Of a DNA stretch of 64,000 nt, positions 54,633 through 63,393 are shown in pieces. A model generated the notes under the pieces. It did not search any database and was not told where the DNA came from. It saw nothing but the letters and a program-made list of their open reading frames with translations. The stretch's first letter is position 1. Every line of letters starts with the position of its first letter. The position numbers were made by a program, and so were the translations under genes. Origin of the DNA: Rhizobium sp. BK418 (GTDB lineage Bacteria; Pseudomonadota; Alphaproteobacteria; Rhizobiales; Rhizobiaceae); the NCBI RefSeq assembly GCF_004341105.1, contig NZ_SLZK01000006.1, positions 1 to 64,000 on the forward strand, given 5' to 3'.

Positions 54633-55670
54633 TCAGATGGCCGTTTCGGCCGTTGCATTCGTGGTTTCGGTCACCGGCTGATCGTTCAGATGGCACGCAC
54701 TGACGTGACCGGCGGCATTTTTCTTGAGGACCGGCCGCTCCACACGGCAGCGGTCGAAAGCCTTCGGACAGCGGGGATGGAAATGGCATCCCGCCGGCGG
54801 GTGAAGCGGTGATGGGATCTCCCCTTTGATCGGCGTAAAGCTGCGCCGGCGGTCGGAGACATCGGGCAGTTCGCGGATCAGCGCCTGCGTATAGGGGTGT
54901 TTTGGATTGTTGAAGACTTCGTCCGGCGTGGCGCTTTCCACCACGCGGCCAAGGTACATGACGACGACTCGGTCGCAGATATGTTTCACCACCCCGAGAT
55001 CGTGACTGATGAAGAGATAGGTGAGGCCGAATTCTCGCTTCAGGTCCATGAAGAGATTGAGGATCTGCGCCTGGATCGAGACGTCGAGGGCGGCGACCGA
55101 CTCATCGCAGACCAGCAACTTCGGCTTCACGGCCAGTGCGCGGGCAATTCCGATGCGCTGGCGCTGCCCTCCGGAGAACTGGTGAGGATAGCGGTCGAGA
55201 TAGGTGGCATCGAGGCCAACGCGTTCTGCAAGCGTAGCCACATACTCGCGCATCTCGCGGGCCTTGACGATGCCATGCACTTTGGGCGCCTCGCCGATCA
55301 GGTCGATCACCTTCTTGCGCGGGTTGAGCGTCGACATTGGATCCTGGAAGATCATCTGGGCACCAAGGCGCATGGCGCGCTTTTCCTCGCCTTCCAGCGC
55401 CGTCAGCGCCGTGCCTTGCCAGCGCACTTCGCCGTCGCTTGCCGGTATGATACCGGCCATGACGCGGCCGAGCGTCGACTTTCCGCAACCGGATTCGCCG
55501 ACCAGGCCGACCACCTCACCCGGATAGACGGCGAGATCGACATGATCGACCGCGTGGACGGTCTTTTCCTCAAGGCCGGCACCAAACAGGTTGGCGATCT
55601 TTTCCGCATAGTCGAGTTTTCGTGAAAAGCGGCGGCTGACATCGGCTGCTTCGATAAGTGACGTCGTCAT
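54633..55670 (-). CDS. Dipeptide/oligopeptide ABC transporter ATPase, DppF/OppF type
   Basis: A 345-residue ATPase with Walker A GESGCGKS (58-65), signature FSGGQRQRIGIA and Walker B LLVCDESVAALD. In Walker B the usual DEP is DES, a variant seen in this subfamily. The C-terminal oligopeptide_HTP region has HPPAGCHFHPRCP. Its start codon overlaps the next ATPase stop by 4 bases. Confidence 0.92.
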   Translation of the reverse strand: MTTSLIEAADVSRRFSRKLDYAEKIANLFGAGLEEKTVHAVDHVDLAVYPGEVVGLVGESGCGKSTLGRVMAGIIPASDGEVRWQGTALTALEGEEKRAMRLGAQMIFQDPMSTLNPRKKVIDLIGEAPKVHGIVKAREMREYVATLAERVGLDATYLDRYPHQFSGGQRQRIGIARALAVKPKLLVCDESVAALDVSIQAQILNLFMDLKREFGLTYLFISHDLGVVKHICDRVVVMYLGRVVESATPDEVFNNPKHPYTQALIRELPDVSDRRRSFTPIKGEIPSPLHPPAGCHFHPRCPKAFDRCRVERPVLKKNAAGHVSACHLNDQPVTETTNATAETAI

Positions 55671-56638
55671 GCGGCTCTCCCGACATGTGGATGGAAGCAG
55701 CGAAATTCACGTCCGGCCGCGATTTCCGTCACGGGGTCGGTGGCGCAGATTTCGGTCGCGCGGGCACAGCGATCACGGAAGGCGCAGCCCGAGGGACGTG
55801 ACAGAGGCGACGGCGCAAAACCCGGAATGGGACGCAACGGCTCGCCGCGCGGTACGGCGGCGGGAACGGCACACAGGAGGCCTGACGTGTAGGGATGGCG
55901 CGGCTCGGTCAGAACGCCGTCCACCTGCCCCGCCTCGACGATCTTGCCGGCATACATGACCATGACGCGGTCTGCGAGTGCGGCGACGACGCCGAGATCG
56001 TGGCTGATCCAGATCAGCGCCATGGCAAACTCAGCGGCGAGCCGCTTGATCTCGTAAAGGATCTGCGACTGGATCGTTACGTCGAGCGCGGTCGTCGGTT
56101 CATCGGCGATGATCAGGTCCGGCCGGTGCAGGAGGGCAATCGCGATCGCCACACGCTGACGCATGCCGCCTGAAAACTGGTGCGGATAAGAGTCCAACCG
56201 CTCGTCCGGCGACGGGATGCCGACAAGACCGAGCGCATCGCGCGAACGGGCGCGCGCCTCGGCGCGAGAAACCCTATCATGCGCCTGTACGGTTTCGATC
56301 ATCTGGGTGCCGACAGACAGAACCGGGTTCAGCGTCATCATCGGATCCTGGAAGATCATCGCGATGCGTTTCCCCCTGATCGCTCGCATGGCGGTCGGCG
56401 GCATCTTCAAGAGATCCTCGCCGTTGAAAAGAACCTGGCCGGAGACGACACGACCTGGCGGATCGACGAGGCCGAGGATTGAGAAGCCGGTGATCGACTT
56501 GCCGGACCCAGATTCCCCGACTAGGCCGACGATTTCCCGCTGGCCGACCGTGAAGCTGACATCATCGACGGCTTTCAGTACGCCGCGTCGCGTCATGAAA
56601 TGAGTGGAAAGGTTTTTGACTTGGAGAACCGGGGTCAT
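55667..56638 (-). CDS. Dipeptide/oligopeptide ABC transporter ATPase, DppD/OppD type
   Basis: From ATG 56638 the product has 323 residues, normal for DppD. Walker A is GESGSGKS (41-48), signature FSGGMRQR (155-162) and Walker B IIADEPTTALD (176 onward). The tail SRPSGCAFRDRCARATEIC matches the oligopeptide-transporter C-terminal Cys region, often an Fe-S or zinc site. The open frame extends far upstream into the permease gene in another frame and is ignored. Confidence 0.92.
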   Translation of the reverse strand: MTPVLQVKNLSTHFMTRRGVLKAVDDVSFTVGQREIVGLVGESGSGKSITGFSILGLVDPPGRVVSGQVLFNGEDLLKMPPTAMRAIRGKRIAMIFQDPMMTLNPVLSVGTQMIETVQAHDRVSRAEARARSRDALGLVGIPSPDERLDSYPHQFSGGMRQRVAIAIALLHRPDLIIADEPTTALDVTIQSQILYEIKRLAAEFAMALIWISHDLGVVAALADRVMVMYAGKIVEAGQVDGVLTEPRHPYTSGLLCAVPAAVPRGEPLRPIPGFAPSPLSRPSGCAFRDRCARATEICATDPVTEIAAGREFRCFHPHVGRAA

Positions 56639-56643
56639 CTTTC

Positions 56644-57543
56644 TCACCTCTCGCCCAGACGAGGGTTCAGCACTTCGCGGAGGCGATCGCCGACGATGTT
56701 GATCGAAAAGACGAGGATGAGCAGCAGCACGCCCGGATAGACGCTGATCCAGTATTCGCCGGACATTAGCAGCTGGTAACCGTTGGCGATGAGGAGGCCG
56801 AGCGAGGGCTCGGTGATCGGCAGGCCGATGCCGAGGAAGGAGAGCGTCGCTTCCGCCGAAATCGCGTTTGCCATCTGCAGCATACCGATGACGATCAGCG
56901 GCGGCAGGCAGTTGGGCAGGAGATGACCGAGGAGGATGCGCGGTGTCGAAAGGCCGAGCGTTCGTGCCGCCTCGACATAGTCCTTGTTCTTTTCGACGAG
57001 GGCTGCGCTGCGCACGGCCCGGGCGAAAGTTGCCCATTGCACGAGAACCAGCGCGAATATGACCTTCCAAAGCCCCTGTCCCAGCAGCGCCAGCAGCATC
57101 AGCGCGACGAGGATGGTCGGGAAGCCGAGCATCAGGTCGACGACACGCATGATCAACGCCTCGATTCGGCCGCCGAAATATGCAGCGATCAGGCCGAGCA
57201 CGGTGCCGACGATGAGTGCGACGAGGCCAGAGAAGACGCCGACGCCGAGGCTGGTGCGCAGGCCATAGATCATCGCTGAGAACATATCGCGACCTTGCCC
57301 ATCCGTACCGAGAAGATAGGTAAGCCCATCCAAGCTTTGAGAGCCGGGCGGCAACTTGGCGTCGAGAATGTCGAGGACGGCGAGATCAAAGGGATCTTGC
57401 GGCGTCAGGTAAGGGCCGACAATGGCGGCAAACAGCAGGACCACGCAAACGATGGCAGCGATCACCGCCTTCGGACTGCGGCCGATACCGACCACCAGAC
57501 GGCCAAGCAGCATATCCTCGTTGAAAAGGGCGGCGACGCTCAT
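56644..57543 (-). CDS. ABC transporter permease, DppC/OppC type
   Basis: From ATG 57543, overlapping the DppB-like stop as ATGA, the product has 299 residues. It has an N-terminal helix, GTDGQGRDMFSAMIYGLRTS and six membrane helices. The EAA-type loop reads YVEAARTLGLSTPRILLGHL. Together with the DppB-like protein it forms the membrane channel. Confidence 0.92.
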   Translation of the reverse strand: MSVAALFNEDMLLGRLVVGIGRSPKAVIAAIVCVVLLFAAIVGPYLTPQDPFDLAVLDILDAKLPPGSQSLDGLTYLLGTDGQGRDMFSAMIYGLRTSLGVGVFSGLVALIVGTVLGLIAAYFGGRIEALIMRVVDLMLGFPTILVALMLLALLGQGLWKVIFALVLVQWATFARAVRSAALVEKNKDYVEAARTLGLSTPRILLGHLLPNCLPPLIVIGMLQMANAISAEATLSFLGIGLPITEPSLGLLIANGYQLLMSGEYWISVYPGVLLLILVFSINIVGDRLREVLNPRLGER

Positions 57544-58514
57544 GATGCATTTCCGAGGCGAACACGCGGATCGACCAGTGAATAGAGCACGTCGACCACG
57601 AAATTGATGAGGATGAAGAGACTGACGATGACCAGCAGATAAGCGACGACGACAGGGCGATCGAGTCGCATGATGCTGTCGATCAGCAGCTTGCCGATGC
57701 CTGGCCATGCAAAGATCGTCTCGGTAACAACGGCAAACGCGAGCATGCTTCCGAGCTCGAGCCCGATCACCGTGATCAACGGGATCAAAATGTTCTTGAA
57801 GACATGCACGAAGACGATGCGCTTTCCGGAGAGACCTTTGGCGCGGGCGAACTTGACGAAATCGAGCGGCATGGTTTCGCGAACGCCGGTGCGCGTCAGG
57901 CGGATCACCAAAGACAGCTTGAAGAGTGACAGATTGATCGCCGGCAAAATGAGGTGTTTCAGGCCGTCCAACGTGAAGAGACTGGAATGGATTCCGAGAA
58001 ATTCGCCTGTTTGTCCGCGGCCCGTCGATGGCAGCCAGCCGAGCCAGACCGAGAAGATCATGATCAGCATCATGCCCTGCCAGAAGCTCGGCAGCGAAAA
58101 GCCGAAGATCGATCCCGTCATTATGACTTCGTCCGTCGCCGAATTCGGCTTCAGGCCGGACAGCAGACCCAGCGGAATCCCGATGATGAGCGCAAAGGCG
58201 AGACCGACCAGCGTCAGTTCCAGCGTCGCTGGCAGGCGTTCGAAAATCAGGCTGATCGAGGGGCGGTTGAAAACGAAAGAGCGCCCAAGGTCGCCGTGCA
58301 GGGCGTTCCAGCCGAAGGTGAAGAACTGTTCCCAAAGCGGCTTGTCGAGGCCCAGCGAGGCTACGACCTGAGCGCGCTCGGCGGGGCTCGCATCCGGGGC
58401 GATCAGCATTTCGGCCGGATCACCGATCGCGTAGATGCCGATGAAGACGATGACCGCGGTCACCAGAAGCACGGCGATGCTCTGAAGGAAGCGGCGAATA
58501 ACGAACACCGTCAT
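57540..58514 (-). CDS. ABC transporter permease, DppB/OppB type
   Basis: A 324-residue permease with six membrane helices, opening VFVIRRFLQSIAVLLVTAVI. It has the EAA loop FVKFARAKGLSGKRIVFVHV and GDLGRSF, which is characteristic of DppB. First gene of the leftward transporter operon; divergent from the LysR gene, with a 216-base gap that holds a dyad at 58640-58659. Confidence 0.92.
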   Translation of the reverse strand: MTVFVIRRFLQSIAVLLVTAVIVFIGIYAIGDPAEMLIAPDASPAERAQVVASLGLDKPLWEQFFTFGWNALHGDLGRSFVFNRPSISLIFERLPATLELTLVGLAFALIIGIPLGLLSGLKPNSATDEVIMTGSIFGFSLPSFWQGMMLIMIFSVWLGWLPSTGRGQTGEFLGIHSSLFTLDGLKHLILPAINLSLFKLSLVIRLTRTGVRETMPLDFVKFARAKGLSGKRIVFVHVFKNILIPLITVIGLELGSMLAFAVVTETIFAWPGIGKLLIDSIMRLDRPVVVAYLLVIVSLFILINFVVDVLYSLVDPRVRLGNAS

Positions 58515-58639
58515 ACCGTTCGCTCCGGCTTACATTTCGCCCGCCAAGGACAGATCCATTTCATGAACCGACGTTCCCTTTTTCTGTTTGTTGATGACGA
58601 CGATAACGAGACCGAAAAGATGTGCAATATTATGAGCGG

Positions 58640-58659
58640 AACGCATTGACCTATGCGTT
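58640..58659. promoter_or_regulatory. 20-bp dyad, candidate LysR operator
   Basis: AACGCAT (58640-58646) and ATGCGTT (58653-58659) flank six bases in the gap between the transporter operon and the LysR gene. Position and symmetry fit a regulator-binding site; the assignment is inference. Confidence 0.35.
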
Positions 58660-58730
58660 TCGCGCGCGCGCAAAAGCTGGCTGCCTGTCTGGCCTTGTGC
58701 TTTGCATGAACTTACCCATAGGATCGCGCC

Positions 58731-59651
58731 ATGAATTTCCGGCAGCTCGAAATCTTCAAGACGATCATGGACACCGGCTCCACCATGGCGGCAGCCGCAC
58801 AGCTCGGCCTGTCGCAATCGGCGATCAGCCGACAACTTGCATCGTTGGAGGAAGAGGTCGGCCGCGAGCTTTTCCTTCGGGACAAGGGTCGCCTGATACC
58901 CCGGCCTGAAGCACATCTGCTCGTCGACGAAGTCGATGAGATCGCCCAAAGCGTGTCGCGCCTTCGCGTCAAGATCGGCGATGTGAGATCCGGAGTCTTC
59001 GGAGAGGCCTTGGTTCGCGTGGCCTTTCCCCACAGCCTTTCGACCACGATGCTGCCGCCGCTTATTGCGCAGTTCAAGGCGGATCATCCACGGGTGACGG
59101 TCGAAATTCTGAGTGGTCCCTATGACGCGATCGAACGGCTGGTGCATAATCGCGTGGCCGATCTCGGTTTCGTGCGGCTGCCTGCAGAAAGCCATTCCTT
59201 CGATACGCGCCCGCTTTTCGTAAGCGGCACGACCTGTGTCATGCCGGCGAACCATCCACTCACGGGTAAGGCGGCGATCGATGTAAACGACCTTGCGCGC
59301 AATGATCTCATTCTGCTTGGCCGGCAACGGATCAACCGCAACGAACTCGAGCACGAATTGCGACGAATGGTGCCGTCCTATCGCTGCAGCCTCGAAGTTC
59401 ATTCCGTGGAAACAGCATGCGCCTGCGCGGCTCAAGGGCTTGGAATCGCCATCGTCCCGTCGTTGATCGCCGAGTTTTTCCGAAACGAGGCGATCGCCAT
59501 GCGTCCTTTCCTGCCGGACAAGGTCTCCGAATATGGCATCATCTCTCTACTCGGCGCCCCGCTCTCCTGGCCGGCGGAGGCATTTATAAACATCTTGAAG
59601 AACGGCGGCGGCAGGATAACGCCAAGTCAGATGATACCCCAGGCTCGGTAG
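58731..59651 (+). CDS. LysR-family regulator of the adjacent transporter operon
   Basis: A 306-residue regulator with the HTH in MNFRQLEIFKTIMDTGSTMA and LSQSAISRQLASLEEEVG, and a full effector-binding domain. It resembles regulators of amino-acid or opine transport. Divergence from the ABC operon suggests it controls that operon. Its 3' end overlaps the convergent DUF1612 gene by 25 bases. Confidence 0.85.
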   Translation: MNFRQLEIFKTIMDTGSTMAAAAQLGLSQSAISRQLASLEEEVGRELFLRDKGRLIPRPEAHLLVDEVDEIAQSVSRLRVKIGDVRSGVFGEALVRVAFPHSLSTTMLPPLIAQFKADHPRVTVEILSGPYDAIERLVHNRVADLGFVRLPAESHSFDTRPLFVSGTTCVMPANHPLTGKAAIDVNDLARNDLILLGRQRINRNELEHELRRMVPSYRCSLEVHSVETACACAAQGLGIAIVPSLIAEFFRNEAIAMRPFLPDKVSEYGIISLLGAPLSWPAEAFINILKNGGGRITPSQMIPQAR

Positions 59652-60757
59652 CGGCCGCGGCCAGTGATTTCCCTGATACCGATCTCGTTGATCAGATTGA
59701 GCGCACCGCGCTGTGTCACGCCGAGCTGCCTGGCGACCATGGCCGCCGACACCATGGGACGCGCCAGGACGAAATCGGCAAGCTGCGGCAGGCTGCTGGT
59801 GGACCGGCGGCCGCGAAAGCGCAGCTCCATCTGCGCACGCGCCAGCGTCAGGCGGTCGATTTCCTTGAGACCCGTTGCTGCACTCTCGCGCATCGCATCG
59901 AGAAAGGCCCGGAGACGTGTGACCCGATCGCGCGCGCGACGGCGCTCGTGGCGGATCTGTTTCAGCCCGGCATGAAAGGAGAAGAGATGCGAGGCAAGCT
60001 TGCCTCTCGCGCGCAGGCTGCTGGCGATGAGGAGGCCGCCAAGCCAATGCTGGCGGCGCAGCGGCTCGATCCTCTCCCAGGCATCGAAGAGAAGGGCGGC
60101 AGCGAGGCTTGGCGGCAGCTCCTCGGCGAGCGGGATCAGTCCGCGCCATTCCTGAAGCCGTTCCTCCTCGTTCCATTCGTCGTCATCGAAGAGGCCGAGC
60201 GGATCATCATCGCGCCTCGCAGCGGCTTCCGTGAACGGCCCGTCTGAAACGGCCCTTCCGGCATGGCGATCGAGAAGCCTCTGCGAGCGGGCAAGCAGCG
60301 CATCGAGCTCGGCGATTTCGGCGGCGAGCGGGGCGTCGTCATCCTGATCGTCAAGTCTGCTCTCGGCAGGCGCAGGGTCATTCGCCTCCTGCTCCCTCCC
60401 TTTCTCTTCCAGCGCGTTCGCGGTGAGTACGCCAAGCCCGACGGGGCTCAAGGCCCAGGCCGGGTCAGCCGTCTCGATCCGCCGCCGGGTCCTGAGAACC
60501 GAGTGGGCGATCGTCAGCTCGTGGCTCGGCGCACGGCTATCCATATGGGCGTCGTGCAGGACGAGATCCTCGACATGAACAAGCTCGCCCGCCACCCACA
60601 AAGCACCAACCGCGTCAAAGAAATGGCTGCGTTCGGCAAAGCCCTGCCCGACCGGCGAGCGCGCCACACGCTCATCGAGCCGGGCCAAGGCATCCTCCGC
60701 CCCGGCAATGGTTGGAAGCAGCGTCTGGAGCGTTGCGGCATCAATATCGTAGCGCAT
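59627..60757 (-). CDS. DUF1612/RHE_PE00001-type HTH protein
   Basis: A 376-residue protein with blocks I recall from the RHE_PE00001 family: ALARLDERVARSPVGQGFAE, LVHVEDLVLHDA, PSHELTIAHSVLRTRRRIE, an acidic middle, and a C-terminal helix-turn-helix (MVSAAMVARQLGVTQRGALN, then EITGRGRYRAWGII). The family is common on rhizobial plasmids; its function is unknown, and a DNA-binding or Fic-like role has been proposed for the domain. It occupies the place where repC would be expected after repB. Confidence 0.75.
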   Translation of the reverse strand: MRYDIDAATLQTLLPTIAGAEDALARLDERVARSPVGQGFAERSHFFDAVGALWVAGELVHVEDLVLHDAHMDSRAPSHELTIAHSVLRTRRRIETADPAWALSPVGLGVLTANALEEKGREQEANDPAPAESRLDDQDDDAPLAAEIAELDALLARSQRLLDRHAGRAVSDGPFTEAAARRDDDPLGLFDDDEWNEEERLQEWRGLIPLAEELPPSLAAALLFDAWERIEPLRRQHWLGGLLIASSLRARGKLASHLFSFHAGLKQIRHERRRARDRVTRLRAFLDAMRESAATGLKEIDRLTLARAQMELRFRGRRSTSSLPQLADFVLARPMVSAAMVARQLGVTQRGALNLINEIGIREITGRGRYRAWGII

Positions 60758-61003
60758 TGTTAGGCTTAATGGAATCCTTCAAAGGGAAGCGAAACCCTCA
60801 TTTGCTTCCGCCAGTTATCGCATGGCCGAAATGGACCGACAATGCCGTGCTCGAGACGACGATGGTTTTCACCTGGTTTTTCGGATTAGCGATGATTGTT
60901 CACTTGGTCACACCGGTGGACAGCCATTCAGCCATCCACTCCCACCCGCAAGGCGGGATCACGCCAGCGATCCCAGCCACGCTTGGCCGTTCGCCTTTGG
61001 AAT
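60758..61003. other. Gap between repB and the DUF1612 gene
   Basis: In repABC operons the repB-repC spacer carries the counter-transcribed RNA. In these 246 bases I see only a short hairpin, CCCGC-aag-GCGGG type, near 60948-60960, and no repC start. A rightward frame through the region has no recognisable product. Confidence 0.3.
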
Positions 61004-62002
61004 CTATTTTCCAGTTTGCAGCTTGCTCGCTTTAAAGTCTTCATAGAGTTCGTCAAGGCGGCCTGAAAGATAGGCGCCAAAGTCCGGCGCATCACCGGTC
61101 CTCAAAGCAATCGTAAACGATGTGCCGGAGCTTTTGATGCGGCCGGCAATCTTGCCGCCGCTGGCCGGCTTCCAGTCATATTCCACGCTCTCAGGCTTGG
61201 CTTCTTCTTTCTTGGCAAGCTCGGCGATCACGAGTTCGAAACGACGGTCGCTCTCCACCGCGTTGAAGGTGGAGGATTGAATGAGCTTGCTCAAACGTGC
61301 GGCAGCGGCATCGGTCCAGTCCTGAGCCAGCGCCATCCATCGTCTGCGGCCGATGCCCGGAGCTGCACCGACAGCCTGAATGATATCGGCAGGGATCGCC
61401 TTCGCCACGGAGATCAGCTTCGACAGTTCCGTCTTGTCGGTCGAGAGCGCCTTCATGATGACGGGACGATCGAATTTCTTCAGTTCGAGATTGAGCGCGA
61501 AGACGGCCCGCTCGATATAGGAGAGATTGCGCCGCGCCGAGTTCTCGATACCCTGCGCGATCACGAGGTCCGTATCGTCCAGCTTGCGGATAACCGCCTG
61601 CACCTTGCGGCCGAGCAGTTTGACCGCCTGCAGGCGGCGATGACCGTAAGCGATCTGATAGCGTCCGTCATGATGCGGATTGCGCCGCACCAGGATCGGC
61701 ACTTCCTGGCCGTTCTCGGCAATCGATTGCACGAGCTCGTCTTCCATATCGAGCGGCTCGTCGGCAATACGATCGCGAACGAAGGAGGAGTCGATCAACT
61801 CGGGATCGAGCTCGACAATATGTTCGCCGGACAGCAGGGCTTCTTCCATCGCCCTGCTCTCTTCCTCCATGCGGCCGAGCGTCAACGCCATAGTGCGCAC
61901 CGGACCGGCAGCGCCACGCGCATTCGTCTCCTCAAAGTTGGCCGCGGCCAACTCCTGTGCCGTGTCGGTGAACAATCCTTTCAGTCGATCTCGTCTGCTC
62001 AT
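61004..62002 (-). CDS. repB: Plasmid partition protein RepB (ParB family)
   Basis: From ATG 62002, which overlaps the repA stop as ATGA, the protein has 332 residues. The ParB nuclease-like fold holds ENGQEVPILVR (97-107) and YGHRRLQA (119-126); an HTH region follows (IERAVFALNL, SKLISVAKAIP). It binds parS and works with RepA to segregate the replicon. One parS lies inside its own codons 17-22. No repC follows, which is abnormal for this operon type. An ATG four codons upstream (62014) is an alternative start. Confidence 0.92.
   Translation of the reverse strand: MSRRDRLKGLFTDTAQELAAANFEETNARGAAGPVRTMALTLGRMEEESRAMEEALLSGEHIVELDPELIDSSFVRDRIADEPLDMEDELVQSIAENGQEVPILVRRNPHHDGRYQIAYGHRRLQAVKLLGRKVQAVIRKLDDTDLVIAQGIENSARRNLSYIERAVFALNLELKKFDRPVIMKALSTDKTELSKLISVAKAIPADIIQAVGAAPGIGRRRWMALAQDWTDAAAARLSKLIQSSTFNAVESDRRFELVIAELAKKEEAKPESVEYDWKPASGGKIAGRIKSSGTSFTIALRTGDAPDFGAYLSGRLDELYEDFKASKLQTGK
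61937..61952. other. parS centromere site inside repB
   Basis: GTTGGCCGCGGCCAAC is a perfect 16-bp palindrome matching the repABC parS form GTTNNNNGCNNNNAAC. The identical sequence occurs upstream of repA at 63311-63326. It encodes residues ELAAAN of RepB. Confidence 0.85.
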
Positions 62003-63195
62003 GTGCGGCCCCATGCTTTATGGATGCTGGCAAGAATCTCGCCATTGGCGGCGTTAACCGATTCCAGTGCCCGGTCATAGGTGGAGCGGCGAACCTGCCC
62101 CTTCTCGATTTCATAGAGGGTCTGCTTGGTCAGGCCCGCATCGGCAATCGCTGTCGACTTCAAAATGGTCGCTGTCAGCACGTCATCCCCAAAGAGGCTG
62201 CGCAGGAGCGCAACGATCTGCGACTGTGGTGCATCGAAGGGCTCATGGCGAGTCACGACATATTTGATGAAATCATGCTGCAGATCGCCGCCCGCCTTGC
62301 GCACGACAGAAAGGAGATCGGAGGTCATCAACAGGAATTGCGACATGGAGGCGACATCGACCATCTGCGGATGAATGGTGATCAGCAGCGACGTCGCAGC
62401 GCAGACCGCACCCAGTGTCAGATAGCCGAGCTGCGGCGGACAGTCGATGACGACGATATCGTAATTAGCCTCGACCTCGGCAATAGCATTGCCGACGCGG
62501 CGGAAGAACAGTTCTTCCGGCTTCAGCCGTTCGTTGAGAGCGCGCGGTGTTTCATGCTCGAACTCCATCAGTTCGAGATTGCCGGGAACCAGATCCAGAC
62601 CGTCGAAATAGGTCTTGCGCACGATATCCTTCAGCGGGCGCCGCTGCGCATCGTAGCGGATGGCGCCGTAAAGCGTGTCACCGTCCAAAAGGTCGAATTC
62701 CGGCTGGACGCCAAGCAACGAAGAGAGCGAGGCCTGCGGATCGAGATCGATCGCCAGCACACGGTATCCCTCTAGCGCCAGATGCTGCGCCAAATAAAGG
62801 GTGGTCGTAGTCTTGGCCGAACCGCCCTTGAAATTGGTGATGGCGATTGTCTGCAGCTTTTCTCCATCCCGCCGGCAGGGCAAATAGGAGAGCGCGTCCT
62901 TCGGTTTGATCTTCGCCATGTGCTGGCGCAGTTCGTTGATCTGGCGGAGCGTGTAGGAGCGGCGCCCATTGTGCGAGACATCTGGCTGCGGGCCCTTGCC
63001 ATCGAGCGAAAGCTGGCGAAGATAACCGTCGGACACACCGATCATCTGCGCGGCTTCGCCTGACGTGAACGTCCTGAGCGTCTTCTGGGAAAGCGGCGGA
63101 AAGAGTTTTTCGCGCAGCAGCTTCAGCTGGCGAGAGAGCTGGGTGGCGTGCCGTTCGATGCGGACGTCTGTCGTCGATACGCTAATGTTGTCCAA
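61999..63195 (-). CDS. repA: Plasmid partition ATPase RepA (ParA family)
   Basis: A 398-residue protein of standard RepA length. An N-terminal MerR-like HTH (FTSGEAAQMIGVSDGYLRQL) lies near 43-62, the deviant Walker A KGGSAKTT at 123-130, LAIDLDPQASLSS next, and VVIDCPPQLG as Walker B. It starts at TTG (63195) with AAGGGG upstream. RepA drives segregation and represses its own operon. The promoter and a palindrome AAAGCGCTTT (63213-63222) lie just upstream. Confidence 0.93.
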   Translation of the reverse strand: MDNISVSTTDVRIERHATQLSRQLKLLREKLFPPLSQKTLRTFTSGEAAQMIGVSDGYLRQLSLDGKGPQPDVSHNGRRSYTLRQINELRQHMAKIKPKDALSYLPCRRDGEKLQTIAITNFKGGSAKTTTTLYLAQHLALEGYRVLAIDLDPQASLSSLLGVQPEFDLLDGDTLYGAIRYDAQRRPLKDIVRKTYFDGLDLVPGNLELMEFEHETPRALNERLKPEELFFRRVGNAIAEVEANYDIVVIDCPPQLGYLTLGAVCAATSLLITIHPQMVDVASMSQFLLMTSDLLSVVRKAGGDLQHDFIKYVVTRHEPFDAPQSQIVALLRSLFGDDVLTATILKSTAIADAGLTKQTLYEIEKGQVRRSTYDRALESVNAANGEILASIHKAWGRT

Positions 63196-63248
63196 AACAC
63201 TTGCCCCTTCTTAAAGCGCTTTTCCGTCAACATAGCGTCAAAAAGCGT

Positions 63249-63278
63249 ATCCTAGATGACATGATTCGGAACTCTCAA
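63249..63278 (-). promoter_or_regulatory. Possible repA promoter
   Basis: On the complement TTGAGA (63278-63273) and TAGGAT (63254-63249) are 18 bases apart. The position, about 55 bases before the start codon, fits a repA promoter that RepA could repress through the nearby AAAGCGCTTT palindrome (63213-63222). Confidence 0.35.
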
Positions 63279-63310
63279 CAATAAACGCTTCGCTACCACA
63301 CAGAAAGAAA

Positions 63311-63326
63311 GTTGGCCGCGGCCAAC
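63311..63326. other. parS centromere site upstream of repA
   Basis: GTTGGCCGCGGCCAAC, identical to the site in repB, lies between repA and cobF. Two identical 16-bp palindromes 1.37 kb apart, both at the partition genes, are strong evidence for a working RepB-binding centromere. Confidence 0.88.
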
Positions 63327-63393
63327 TCGCCGCCCCACTTGCGAAAAACCCGCTTTAGCGGCACAACCCGCTGGAAATCATAGGACTGAGAAC

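Noticed and set aside
50090..54703. Long rightward frames at 50090-51616 and 52976-54703
   Set aside because: They lie opposite the CapA, CocE and binding-protein genes, which have clear family motifs; the frames have none.
58530..59435. 301-codon leftward frame under the LysR gene
   Set aside because: No recognisable domain; the LysR reading on the other strand is convincing.
59627..60757. The gene after repB as repC
   Set aside because: Its sequence matches DUF1612/RHE_PE00001 proteins and shows none of the RepC N-terminal blocks.
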